Positions 36,221 through 48,100 of a DNA stretch of 64,000 nucleotides are shown here, piece after piece. Every line of letters starts with the position of its first letter. Position 1 is the first letter of the stretch. This DNA is from Formicarius rufipectus (lineage: Eukaryota > Chordata > Aves > Passeriformes > Formicariidae). A model generated the notes under the pieces. The model made no database searches. It was not told the origin of the DNA and saw only the letters and a program-made list of their open reading frames with translations. The translations under genes were made by a program, and so were the position numbers. The stretch covers positions 344,481-408,480 of the forward strand of contig VXAU01000975.1 of the NCBI GenBank assembly GCA_013399695.1, given 5' to 3'.

Positions 36221-39200
36221 CTGGACACAACTCTTAAGGAAAGAAATGTGGAAATGGGAAGGGAGAAGCCAAGGTCAGCGCACCCTGAAAGCACCATTAC
36301 AGTGCCAATTTCCTGGGAGAGGCACCAAGGATACCACACAGCTAGGATCAGCCCTGACTCAGACAGGTAACAGGGACCAGCAGTCACCCCACAAGGATGC
36401 CAATACTCACTGCAGTCCCTGCACCAGCCCACAGGCTGTGCTGCTCCTCTATGCTGAGTGTATCTGGCACAGGGGCTCTGGCTCACAGGCAGCACCCTGC
36501 CCTTCTCATCCCAGTCAGGTAGTCGTGTGCCCCAGCTGTTCCTGCAAAAGCCAGGGCTTGGGGATCCAACAGTATCTGATGGGAAGGGCAGCTCTGGTGG
36601 ACAGGGTCAGCTTAGCTGTGCCAGGCCCTAGGCTCAAAGGATACCATTTTGTTGTAGTCCTCGAGCAGTGTCTTGACACTGTCAGTGAGGTCATGACGCT
36701 TCTCCTGCAAAGAGGGGAGCCACAGCGAGTGAGAATAAATAAGCTGAAGGACATCTGTCCTTCCCAGTCCCTGACAGCACGGGGGTGAAACTCAAAGTCA
36801 CTACCAACATTAGCACTCAGACCCTGGCTGTGACTGCTCACTGCAGCTGGAAACATTTCCACAGTCAAGAGGAAGGCCACCAACTTGATGATGAAGCACC
36901 AAAGCTTCTAGACTTGCTCCACTGCTTTGCCTCTGGTCAGCATCCAGGCTTTGCTTCCCCCAGAGCAAAAACTCACAGTAAAATGCTGAAAGTGGCCATT
37001 AGGAACTGCCCACGCTACTCACTGCCAGCTCCAGGAGCACTCACACAGGGAAGGAAAGGGTGAAGTAACCAAGTGACAATATCAACAGCCTTCCAGAGAC
37101 TAGGACACTGAAGAGTGAAATGCTGTACCTCAGTGTCCCATTGAAAGGGGGAATGCCAGATGGTTAAACCCACAATGTGTCACTCAAAGCCCTGTTTTGA
37201 GCAGGATTATGGTAGACACATTTCCAATGCCTTTCCAACTCAGACTCAACTGCCAGAAATCCTAGATCCTTTATCCCCTTGGAGCACCTGAACTTCTTTA
37301 AGACTGTAGTATGCATATTCTGGGATTCAAAAAACCTGCTATAAATGAGCAATTCAAGCAACTGCAAATACAGGGGTGTCAGTACAACCTCTGGCAAGAG
37401 GTTCCTTCTCCCCTCTAGTCAGAAATATTCACAGTACCTGCTGCTGTATGTGGATCTGTGAGAGTCGCTGCAGTTTGGCTGCGTGGTCAGGAACCCCTGA
37501 AAGCACAGAGGGGAAATCACTTTTGTTTGTTATACAGCACATGGGAACAGTTACCAAAACAAAGATCATTCCTCATTCACCAGCACAGCCACTGAATGAC
37601 AGTGACACATACAACAGACACATCTTTTATAGGATTTAAAAAGAACTACACTAAATACTAAATTTATCTGCTCACTGCTCTAGGATGCCATGAGCTCAGG
37701 GGTGCCCACAGCCAGGGCTACTCAAGAACTGCATCACAGTAAAACACCTGGATGAACATTACAGCAAACATTTGAAAAGGCATCTTTGCCTCTTCCAGGT
37801 TAGAGCAGCATGAGGGAGGAGCAGATGCACTGCCAAGTTTGTACCTAGTCTACTCTCACATGACCACGTGCTTAGCTGTTCTCTAGTCCCTCACTCAAGA
37901 AAAAAACCTCAGAAAACAGGATAGGCCACACCTTGGGCTGGTGGCATTTTCAGCTCAAGTTTGCAGAAGAACATGCATACCTTGGATACTGGTACTGTCC
38001 AAGATGGGCTGGAGGTTCTTCACCTGCTCCAGAAGGGCCGCGCGTTCAGGAATAGCCTGTTCCTCTGGTTGGAGAGAGGCAAGAAGCAACATCACTAAAC
38101 AGGAGATGCTGCTTTGGCTTTTCACAAACAGCTACAACTATTCCAGCTGATCTATCTTAACAAAAAAGGGCTTGTTCAGCATTTTATTTAGACTTTTGTG
38201 CTGGTTGTCCCCAGGTCTTGATTCACACCAATTTCAGGCAGAAGAATCTCCATCACACTGTAGTGATAGGACAAGGAGTAATGGGTCAAACTGAAAGGGG
38301 AATCAGAGTAGATATTAGATATTAAGAAGAAATTATTTACTGTGAGGGTGGTGAGACACTGGCACAGGTTGCCCAGGGAGGTTGTGCTTGCCCTACACAC
38401 TTGCAGTGTTCAAGGCCAGGCAGGATAGGGCCTTGAGCAACCTGGTCTAGTGGGCAGGTGTCCCTGTCCATGGCAGGAGGTTGAAACTGGACAAGCTTTA
38501 ACATCTATTCCAAACCCTTAACATTCTATGATTACAATTTAATGGAGTTCCATTCACAGACTATTCCCTCACAGGCTGAATCAAATTCCTTGGGACAAAA
38601 GAGCACAAGACTCAGTGGTATTTAAAACACACCCAAGCACCTCCTGTTTTTGCCACTGCCTAAAGAGAACTGGGAGTGGGGTGAGGAAAACCATTCCAGC
38701 TCCAGTTTTATTGACCAACCTTTGATTAATTTGGGATTAAAATGAATGAACAATACTGAAGAGATCAGAGCTAATAAAACTTCGGCACTGATGTGCACAA
38801 GGGGGCCATCCTTCTATAAACTACCCCCCTGATATTCCCACAGAGCATGCTGGCCACATCTTTACAACTGGAAAAAAAGAAATCCACCCTGATCTATTTC
38901 AAGTAAAGGACACTTTTTGCAGTGTTACAAACACCCCTCTTGTTTCCCTTGTTTCATGCCATACCTGCCAAGATGAACTGCAGCTTCATGGCATCTGGAA
39001 CAGCCATCCTGTCAATGTAGTGAGGGTCAAGGTATTTAATTACGTCTTCAACTGGAGTGTTTGGAGACAAGAAGGAGAAGAGACATTATTGCATTCACCA
39101 GTGCAATTTCTGCCCGTGCTACAGATCAGGCTACTTTGTAAACACTACTCATTTATGGGCTTTTTTGCTTTTCAGATTCATTAACTTCTACTTGGAAATA

Positions 39201-40243
39201 GCTGGCTTTGGAGCCCTGTGACCAAGAACTGACAAATGGCTCAAGTCAAGAAAACTCCTTTGTTGGGACACCTGCAATACTTGCTTTTTGTTTGGACTAT
39301 GATACCAAAGGAGAATAACACCTGTTTCCTCCCACTCTCACAACAAAACCATCCCACAGCCCTCCACCCTCGTCCTTGAAATCATAAAAAAAGGCACAGT
39401 TGACACTTTTACACTGAATAGCCACTGCAAAAGTCCACAAAGACCCTCCAGATCCTTTTGTGACACCAGACAGCTTTGCAAGACAAAGCACCCTCCAGTT
39501 CGGAGGCAGCTCCCCAGGTCTGTCCACCAGTGTCTGCATGTGATCCTTATTGATCCCGGCAGGCACACAGGGAAGAGCTGCTCCAGCGTGATCGAGAAAT
39601 CCAGGCAAGCAGGAATTCGTTCCCGGTGCTCCTCCGAGAGCCCTCAGGGGCTGCATTTCAGGCGGAGCAAATCCCAGCACTGACACAGGCAAATCGACAT
39701 TGACATCGAGCAAATCGGCACACTTCCCACCCTCACCAGCTAGGCCGGAGAACTGTGAGCAGAAAACTCTCTCCCCGTTAGTTATTTCTATGCCAAACGC
39801 GCAAAGCAAGGGCCCAAAATCAACGGGGACCACACGTGGGGCTGGGGGAAGGCGTTTATTTCCTCGGAGCAGCAAAACGCCACACGGAGCACTTCGAGCC
39901 CCTTCCCCTCCCGCCGCGCCCTCCCCGAGAGGCGCTCACTTTTCTTAAACAAGATTTTGATCCTTTCCCTCTTGCCGGCGATGTTGCTCAGCGCCACCTG
40001 CACCTTCACCAGCTCGTCCGCCACCTGCAGAGGCACAGACAGAAAGGACCGGGCCCATCAGGCCCCGACCGGGCCGCACCACCCGGGGCACCGCCAGGCC
40101 AGGTCGGACCGCTCCCCACCGGTGTCCACAGCCCCCCACGGCACCTTCCGCGACCCGCAGCCCCCGCTGCCGAGCCCGACGCGCTGCTCCAGCTCCTCCA
40201 GCCGCCACTGCAGCCGCCGCAGCTCCGCCGCGCCCGCCGCCAT
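36131..40243 (-). CDS. DCTN3: DCTN3, dynactin subunit 3 (p24), complete, 7 exons, 187 aa
   Basis: DCTN3 (p24/p22) is a coiled-coil shoulder subunit of dynactin, the activator of cytoplasmic dynein. Coding exons on the minus strand are 40145-40243, 39940-40024, 38965-39051, 37981-38064, 37438-37496, 36645-36704 and 36131-36220. All junctions are GT-AG and the joined length is 564 bp (187 aa plus TGA); human is 186 aa from memory. Recognisable pieces in order are LQWRLEELEQRV (11-22), KVQVALSNIAGKRERIKIL, IKYLDPHYIDRMAVPDAMKL, ALLEQVKNLQPILDSTSIQ, HAAKLQRLSQIHIQQQ, and TLLLSKQFVQWNDIL near the end. These align with the human protein throughout. Heptad-like Leu spacing fits a helical protein. 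The ATG has A at -3 and G at +4 inside a YY1-like gccatctt. Neighbours RPP25L and ARID3C are on the same strand, as in human. Confidence 0.95.
36645..36704 (-). CDS. DCTN3: DCTN3 coding exon 6
   Basis: 60 bp, phase 0 to 0. Encodes EKRHDLTDSVKTLLEDYNKM. Acceptor cctctttgcag, donor gtatcc. Confidence 0.93.
37438..37496 (-). CDS. DCTN3: DCTN3 coding exon 5
   Basis: 59 bp. Encodes GVPDHAAKLQRLSQIHIQQQ (the first Gly is split with exon 4). Donor gtactg. Confidence 0.95.
37981..38064 (-). CDS. DCTN3: DCTN3 coding exon 4
   Basis: 84 bp, phase 1 to 1. Encodes EEQAIPERAALLEQVKNLQP and on to TSIQ. Acceptor ctccaaccag, donor gtatgc. Confidence 0.95.
38250..38535 (+). mobile_element. CR1 LINE 3' fragment (sense)
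   Basis: This is typical avian CR1 3' sequence: gacaaggagtaatgggt, gaagaaattatttactgtga, caggttgcccagggaggt, gttcaaggccaggcaggat, and the terminal attctatgatt microsatellite. It lies in DCTN3 intron 3, opposite to the gene, and is 5'-truncated as CR1 copies usually are. Confidence 0.9.
38965..39051 (-). CDS. DCTN3: DCTN3 coding exon 3
   Basis: 87 bp. Encodes IEDVIKYLDPHYIDRMAVPD and on to FILA. Acceptor aaacactccag, donor gtatgg. Confidence 0.95.
39940..40024 (-). CDS. DCTN3: DCTN3 coding exon 2
   Basis: 85 bp, residues 34-61 (VADELVKVQVALSNIAGKRE and on) plus one base. Acceptor cctctgcag, donor gtgagc. Confidence 0.93.
40145..40243 (-). CDS. DCTN3: DCTN3 coding exon 1
   Basis: Residues 1-33, from MAAGAAELRRLQ to GCGSRK. 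It ends in phase 0 at donor gtgccg, inside the CpG island. Confidence 0.92.
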
Positions 40244-40789
40244 CTTCGCGCCGGGCGGAAGCGGCCGCGCCTCACTTCCGGCCGTTGCCATGGCGGCGCG
40301 TTGCCAGGGTCGCGGTTGCCATGGCGACGGGCAGGATGCGGACGGGACGCGGGGACCCCTCTCGGAGGATGCGGGGCGGTCGATGGCGATTTGCACTGCA
40401 GAGGGAGGCGTGCGGTCGATGGCGGCTTCGTTCTGGTGCGGCCCTCCCAGGAAAGAGGCGCTCGGATGTGTTAAAAGGGAATTGATATAGCGATCCATGT
40501 GGATGCAAGGGCCTTTGAAATCCGGGAGGCTGCCGCGGGCTTTCCCCTAGGCTCCAGGCTGCCCGCGTTCACCTTCGTCCCATCGACCTCGGCAGGTGAT
40601 GTTTGTGAAGAAGAGAAGCAAGGAGGAACGCTGAAGCCAGTCCCAGCCCCACCGTGCCTTCAGCTGGCACTCTCTGTTACATGGATCTCTCAGAGGGATG
40701 AGACAAATTCATACTAGCAGCACCCACCACAAAGAAAAGTCCAGGAAGTTTCTAAACTGCAGAGGGAGAAGTATCGTGGGATATACTGG

Positions 40790-41335
40790 GAAAAGTCTGG
40801 CCAACAGGTTGAGGGAAGGGATCCCACCCTTCTACTCAGCTTTAATGAGGCCACACCCAGATTGCTGTGTCCAGTTCTGAGCTCTTCAGAACAAGAAGCA
40901 CAGGGAGTTACTGGAGAGGGTGCAGTGGAGGCCACAAAGATGATGAGGGGTCTGGAGCCTCTCTCTTATGAGGAGAGACTGTGAGAACTGGGCCTGTTTA
41001 GTCTGGAGAAGACTGAGAGGGGATCTCATCAATACATGTAAATATCTCAAGGCAGGTGCCAAGAGGATGGTGCCAGGCTTTTTTCAGTGATGCCCAACAA
41101 CGGAACACAGACCAATGGCCATAAACTAAAACACAAGTGTTACCTCAACACGAGGAAGAACTTCTTTACACTGAGGGTGGCAGAGCACTGGAACAACTGC
41201 CCAGGGAGGTCATGGAGCCTCCATCTGTCAAGACATTCCAAACCCACCTGGATGCATTCCTGTGTCACCTGCTGAAGGTGACCCTACCAAGGCAGAGGGA
41301 TTGGACTGGATGATCCCCAGGATGATTCTGTGAGT
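40790..41335 (+). mobile_element. CR1 LINE 3' fragment (sense)
   Basis: It shows CR1 landmarks such as gaggccacacccagattgct, gtgtccagttctgagctct, aggagagactgtgagaactg, cgaggaagaacttctttaca and gatgattctgtgag at the end. About 545 bp, 5'-truncated, lying upstream of DCTN3. Its short frames are remnants of the CR1 3' end, not a gene. Confidence 0.9.
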
Positions 41336-43944
41336 TTTTGAAGCACCTTTTGATGACATCCTCTGCACCTCAGGGCTCTGCCCACACAACTTCAGCAGTG
41401 TCAGAATGAACATGGGGATGGGTGTTGCACTGCCATGCCCCAGGCAACAGTGAACACCAAAGTTCCAGGGCACTCTTTTAGGTCGAAACCATCTGCTAAT
41501 AGAGAGTACTTTGTCAACATGGATGGTAATGTGGGCTGGGTGGCTTTGGGGACCATTCCACTCCCCTTTGTTGAAAGCTAAACTCACTGTGCCCTGAAAA
41601 ATCTTTGTTCTTCTAGATGTGTTCTGACTGAGGACTGTACAGGCCTGCCAGGCTGCAGGAGGAAGCTGTGGGGTGGCCCAGGGCCTCAGCAGCCCCTTTG
41701 CCCCCCAAATTATCCTGCAGAAGCTGTTCAGAGCACTCTGGCAGCAGGAGCAGGCTGAGGCTCTGTGTGCTCTGCCTTTTTTCCCAAGGATCAATAGCCA
41801 AGATCTTCAGAGGGGAAGAGCTGAGCTTTGTTCCACAAAGGCGACAAATAGAAATGGCTTCATTAGCAGAAGTGCCTGGGGGCTACAGGAGGGGCCCGGG
41901 AGCTGTGCACACAGTGCTGCCCTGTGCTTAGATTTGCTTAGATGCCCCAGCGATGCTGTAGCCTGGGGCCAGTGTGATGGGCAATCCCCCAAATACACAA
42001 ATGTCTGTGCTGGAGGGTCAAAAATCACCCACATCCCCGAGGAAAGAAACGTGGGCAGTCCCAGACTGAAGCACTGTGGGGCTTTGTGAAGGACTGTCCT
42101 CATCCACCCTTTAAAGTACCATCTGGTTTGCAAGCCTTGGAATGGAACTGAAGCCACAGGGCTGCCTGCCCACAGTCCAGCACAGTGCCTCCCACCCCTT
42201 GGGGCTGAGAGGCAGCCTGTCCCCATCCCTGGACCCCGCAGTGGCACACAGATGTCCCCACCACCTGTCCCCAGTGCGGTGCTGAAGCTAGATCCAGCAC
42301 TCCTGCTACAAGTTTGGATTGTCCCCACATTCTTCGTTTCCTCCTTCCCACTTAATTACAGTCCCTGCGGGACATGGGGAAGCAGGCATCAACCATGGCT
42401 GGTTACTCAGGTGACAGCAGCTGTGTCCCCAAGCCCCCCAGGGAGCATGGAAACACACATCACCCCCTGAGCCTGGTAATGAGTGGGGACGTGGGCCCAC
42501 ATGTGCCCTCCTGGCTCCCTGGGGCTCTGGTGCTCGATGAGCTGTGGCCAGCACTTCACAGCAGTGACAAGGGACACAAGACCTCAATTAAGGCTGCAAT
42601 CAATCCCACTCCAGCTCTGCTTGGCACACTCACAAACACACTGCCCACACAAACATTCATTCACAGACCTCTTCCCGACCCGGGAACCAGACCGTAGGGG
42701 TGGACCCGCCAGACTGAGGGTCCTCTGCAGAGCTTAAGAGTCCCCTCCGTGTTTCCAGTGTGACACCTTTGTCCTCCGTTTACCTGCCGTGTTCCCACTT
42801 GCCCTGACCCGAGGACAGGTCCGGGGCGGCCAGAGCTGCTGCAGCACTCTGGACAGCGACCGCGCTGCCCAGGTGGGCTGCAGGGTCCGGCTGGGGGCTG
42901 TCCCCAGCGGGTTGTGGGTGTCCTCGGGAACTGAGGGTGTCCCCTTGGGCTGGGAGTCCGGGCTGGGGCTGTCACCAGAGGGCTGGGGGTGTCCCCGAGG
43001 GGTTGGGGCTGTCGCCAGGGGACTGGTGGGTGTCCCCTTGTGCTGGTTTGGAGCTGTCCCCGGGTAGTTGGGGGGATCCCTGAGAGTTGAAGATGTCTTC
43101 AGGGGGCTGGATCTGTCCTCAAGGGAACTCAAACAAGAGTTTCTGTCCCTGTGGGTGCCAGGAACATCGCCTCATGGATGCCTGCTCTTGGTGGACCTGC
43201 CCTTGTTGCTGCCTCTGGCTGGGGTGTTCCCATGGGAGCTCCCTGTGCTTCTTCATGAGTACTGGTGGCTGCCCATGTGTGCAAATGCTTGTGTGAGCAC
43301 ATGTGCGAGTGTGACAGTGTGACTGTGCACACCACTGAGCTCATACCAAGGGGTGTAAATGATCTGCCCGTGTGTGGTGACTTACTGCCAGAACATCTGT
43401 GTGCCTTCCCACGTGCATCTGTGACCACCCACGAATGTGACTGTGCAGACAAGCTCCACCCTGGGTCATCTGTGTCCTCTGTGAGCACTGCCCAGGTGAT
43501 AGGCTGGCCTAGCACTGCTGGCACCTCGCTGGGTGTAACCTCACAGCCCCACAGCCCAGCCTCAACAGCCCCAGGACCATGTTCCTCACCTGGCACAGGC
43601 AGCCTAATGGGCTCCCCACTCAAGGATGAGCTGCCACTGGGAGCTCATGGGGGCAAGCAGCCCAATGGCCTGGCTGGCACGGCTGGAGCTGGCGCCCAGT
43701 CTGATCCAGCCCATGCTTCAGGACTCTGGTGGGTGTAGGGTACCTGTTTGTAACCCAGAGCTCCCACAAACTGAGGCAATCCTTGTGCCAGAGGCAAACA
43801 TGAGGCAGGTTGTGAAACCTCAGGCATTACACCTGCCACCTCAGGGTACCAAAGACTATGGGGGTGTGTTGCACCCCAAAAGAGGGCCCGGGAGCTTGGC
43901 AAGTAGCACAACATCATGCACAGCACCCTCAACACCGGTTTGGT
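41336..43944. other. Intergenic region between DCTN3 promoter and ARID3C 3' end
   Basis: No exon recognised. It contains a GC-rich minisatellite at about 42850-43110 and otherwise unique sequence. Confidence 0.5.
42850..43110 (+). repeat. GC-rich degenerate minisatellite
   Basis: Degenerate units of about 28-32 bp around gggggctgtccccagcggg / ggggtgtccccgaggggt, repeated about eight times. G-runs dominate the plus strand. Confidence 0.75.
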
Positions 43945-43960
43945 TCAGTAGTTTGTTTCC

Positions 43961-43966
43961 TTTAAT
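43961..43966 (-). terminator. ARID3C: Candidate ARID3C poly(A) signal ATTAAA
   Basis: The common variant ATTAAA on the minus strand (gtatccattaaaggaaac) lies about 1.0 kb past the ARID3C stop. I saw no AATAAA between. The assignment is tentative. Confidence 0.4.
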
Positions 43967-44976
43967 GGATACACAGAGTTGCACGGCTGCGGTGGGAGTG
44001 CGGGGACGGGACCCACTGTACCGAGCCCCCCACACTGAGGTAGAGGCGAGCCTTGCTCCACGCTCACCTGCTTTGGCACCCCGGGGTGCAAGTGGGTGGA
44101 GGAGGTGCCCGCCCAGCCCCAACGAGGTAGTTCTGAGTGCCCACTGTCTCCCCACCATCCAGTCGGGGGACCCTGGCAATTGGGCAGTCTTTGGTGGTGG
44201 TGGTGGGGCTCTGCTGGACCTCTCTGTCCTCAACCCTCACCCCTGATATTAACCCCCAACCCCAGCCCCACCCCAATAAGCTCCACCCCCACCATTCCCA
44301 CCAATATCCCCATTATTTGCCCCCCCCAGGGTGACCCCCCTGAGCTGAGGACCTGGGGGGCTGAGATGCCACCACCCTGGGGGTGTCTCAGGGCAGGGGC
44401 AGCAAGCCCAGGCAGCACAGGAGGGGTGGGTAGGGGCGTCTTAAGTGGGTAGGGGGTGCAGTATATATTTAGGGGCTGCAGTATATAGGGAGCTACAGTT
44501 TATAGGGACTGCAGAGTAATGTGCCTGCAGTGTTGGCATGGAGGGTGTGCATGGAGACCTCATGTGGGCACGAAGGGGATGCAGTGTGTGCACTGGGGAC
44601 GCAGTGTATGCATCGAGGTGTGTACAGGGACAGCAGCGCGTGCATTGAGGTGGGTATAGGGGCTGCAGGATGTAGGGGATGCAGCATGCAGGTCCCAGGG
44701 GGTGCCCCAGGCAGCAGGGTGGCAGGAGATGTGCAGGGGCTCACCTTGGGGGCAGTGCCTTGGGAAGGAACATGTGTGTGTGTGTCAGAGGGCACGCACA
44801 GGCATAAGGGAAAAAAAGACCACTGGGGTGTTCACAGCCTTGCACGGACAGCTCAGTACTGCAGCAAGAGGCACCTTTGGGTCCCCCATCCCACCTTGGC
44901 AGCCCAACTGGGTCCCACAGCTCAGCCCCCCCAGACCCTGGGCATCCCCAGCTGCTTTTGGAAGAGGGGGGACATC

Positions 44977-45119
44977 TTATGGCGAGGTGCTGGTGGGAGT
45001 GTGGCTGTGCGAGGAGGGTGGGAGCAGTGGGTTTGGGACAGGCATGGGATTCAGACGGGTCTGGGTGCTCCCTCCACCAGGTGCCGGGGCAGCTGAGGGC
45101 CGGCGGGCAAACAGGACAC
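44977..45119 (-). CDS. ARID3C: ARID3C terminal coding exon
   Basis: 143 bp. Begins GVLFARRPSAAPAPGGGSTQ and ends in a Ser/Pro/Thr/His-rich tail with TAA at 44977-44979. Acceptor cttgcttcccag. GVLFARR is the conserved end of the REKLES region. Confidence 0.93.
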
Positions 45120-48100
45120 CTGGGAAGCAAGAGCAAGAGGGTAAGGGCAAGCCCAGGGTTGGGGGATCCACTCACCTGTCCCTCAGCACAAAGGCTGGGG
45201 AGTGTGGGACCAACACCCATGGGGGCTCCAGCTCCCCTCACCACCTTTGATGTCTCCCCCAGCCCAGTCACCCCACCTGCGTGAGGCAGGCTATGGGGTG
45301 GCTCAAGCCCCTTTGCCTGGCAGCCCCACCTGCTAATCAGCCCTGACCTTTCTGGCTCATTAAATATTTAAGTCCTGAAGAAAAAGCCACTGATTTTAAT
45401 TAGGGGGTGTCTCAGTGAGGCAGACTTAGGATGAAAAGCTTGGCCAGGTAGGTGCACTTCAGCACCCCAAAGGATCCTCTTCTCCAGCAAAGCACCCCAA
45501 CATCCTCCCCTGCACCCAACACCATGATATGCAACCAGCCAAACCCACCACCCAGCCAGAGACCCTCTGGGCACAACAGCATTGGGGTGAGCTCTAATGC
45601 AAGAGCTGCCTGCAGGACTCTGGGGTGTGGGATGACCCTAAGTGGAGGCACTCTTCTCAGTCTGAGTTCATCCATTCACCCATCTGTCCATCCCCCACTT
45701 TGGCCCTTCACTGTTAGCACTTGCTGTGGGCCAATTTCCAGCCCTGCTGACCCCCTCCTTCTCCTGACCCCTCTCCCCAGGCCCTGCCACTTCATTACAA
45801 TGGATTTTATAGTAAAGACATCAGATTGAAGGAAGGACTTGCTGGCCAGGCAGTGGCTATAAGTTATTGGATTTCCCAGCCGCAATTACACAGGCCAAGC
45901 GGCCCTTCTATTTACCTGTGTAGACAACTCCATTTATTTCTATTGACATGTTGATACTGCTAATGCCGTTGGTGGACAGGTTCAATGCAGTCTCCTGTCT
46001 GTCATCTGGGGAAAGGAAATACCAATATGAGTGTTAAGAGAAACAGAAACAAGAGCCTGTATGACAGAGAGAAGCGAAAACCCTGCAGGGCATCCAGGCT
46101 CCTCTCCAGCTGCTGCTGCTGCTCCCACCCTGGGACAGGGCGATCCCAGGCTGAGGCACCTCAGTTACCTCGGTTGGAGATCTTGATGTTCATGGGGAAC
46201 TGGGAGGCCACGGCCAGGAGGTTGTGCTGAAGAGCGTGCTGCACCAGCCGCTGCTGCTCCTCTGCTGTCAGGGCCACCTTCTTCTCCGGGGGCTCCCCAG
46301 TCTCCAGCTTCTCCCGCAGCTGCTCCAGCACCACTGCCTGCGAGGCAGCTGCTGCTTGGGCTGCTGTGAGATGGTGGCCAGCCAGTCCCATGGGGATAGT
46401 GATGCGCCCTGGCACTGCTGCCGTCAGCATGCTGTCCTCTGCAAGGACCGAGACACCTCAGGGGGGGCCCCCCATCCCCTCACACCCAACCAGGGCCACT
46501 GCTATCCCACACCAGCATGGGGCAGGGCAGGCCACCACACTCAGCATCATCTGGGCTTGGTCATCTTTCAAAGCCAGGAGAAATAAACCTTAATCAGTCC
46601 CAGAAAGGAATTGAAAGAACAAAATTGCTCCTATTTTCCCCAAGCAAAAAGGGTAAGTACACAGGGAACATCCCTGCTCCTGGAGCAGTGTTCATCTCTG
46701 GGAAGAGATGGCAGATGTGATCCTCACCCACCTTTCTTAACACCATGCACTTGGCTGAGCTGGCCACAGCTGTGTGTGGAGATGCTAAGAGCTGGCAGAG
46801 GCATTTTCGGGGTGCCCAGCAGGGTTGGGGTGCTGGCTGGAGAGTAGTTGAAGAGTGCTGTGCCAAAGGTCTGTCTCCGTCCCTCCCGGCGGTTGCTGTC
46901 GATGGCAGCCTGGAGCTCCCCAGGAGAGCTGAGTGCCCGCTTCTCACATTCGTAGGGATACAGGTACTTCATGTATCTGCACGGGGAGAGAACCAGGATG
47001 AGATCCAGCACCATGCTGAGCAGGGCCTAGGGTGGGGAGGGCATGTGGGAAGGGGCAGAGCCCTCCAACCACATTTGTGGCTCTCCATGACAGACCTCAC
47101 TGAGGGCTGTGGGACAGCTGAGGCAGTGTGTGCCCCAGGCAGGTGTTGCCCACCAGCCACCAAGGCCAGGCACTCACTGTGTGCGGAGGGTGAAGGCAGC
47201 GCTGGTGATGGAGGTAGGTAGGTTGAGGCCTTTGGTGATCTCCCGCCAGATCTTCTTGTTGATGACTTCGACCAGGCCACCCTTGTCTGTCACCAGCTGG
47301 TACAGGGTGTACAGGTCCAGCACTTGCTTGGCCATGATGGGGATGCGGTTCACTGGTGTCCCTTTGGGACACACACAGGAGACAGGAAAGGGTGTGGGGG
47401 GAGCCCACAGGGGCTTTTCTCACCTGGGAACACAGCCCACACCTCCCCACAGTCACCGTGGGTACCAACAATGGGAGGCACATCTCTCCATGCCTGGGTG
47501 AGCACCCATGGGCACAGTGGGGTGCAGGCAGGACCCCAGCGTGCCTGTGAGAGTGGCACCATGCTCAGGGCCAGGGGAGACCCCAGCATGCTGGCACAGG
47601 GTCACCTTTGATGGAGCTGAAAGTGGAGCTGGGTATGCTCTCAGCTGGGATGTGGATCCACAGAGGGATGAGCAAAGTGCCTCCTCCAGAACTCTTTAGA
47701 GAAGGCTGTCCCACTGCAGAGCTCTGTCCCCTCTACAGAGCATCAAACCACAAAATCTCTCAGAGTATTCTAGAAGGACTCCTTATGTAACAGTTTCAGA
47801 GTCTCACAGAGACCTCATCTAAATTTTAAAAGGGGACTCACAACCTCTCTGACGAGGGATGCCTCTCACAACCCTTCTGGAAGGACTCACCCTACGGTCT
47901 CTCTATGGAGAGGTTTTCTCTCCCAGCCCCATAGCGAGAGACTCTACCAAGAGTCACTTAAAAACCTCCCAAATTCACAGATGCCCCCAGCAGTGTCCAA
48001 TGCTTAAAGGGCTTTGGTGCCCTGCATCAAGAGACCTCATCCCAAACCCCTTTAAGACCTTTAGTAGAGACCCAGACCCCTGGTCCCTCAGCACCATCCC

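Larger units (their letters stand above)
39830..40500 (-). promoter_or_regulatory. DCTN3 CpG-island promoter with ETS, YY1 and X-box-like motifs
   Basis: The CpG-dense block covers exons 1-2 and the upstream sequence. Just before the ATG are an ETS site (acttccggc, 40274-40282), a YY1-like ccgccatctt over the start codon, and two RFX X-box-like elements (gttgccatggcggc 40284-40297 and gttgccatggcgac 40315-40328). There is no TATA box, as usual for a housekeeping promoter. Confidence 0.65.

Noticed and set aside
40285..40485. Arg-rich + strand frame upstream of DCTN3
   Set aside because: Arises from CpG-island composition; the ATGs in it belong to the X-box-like and YY1-like promoter words.
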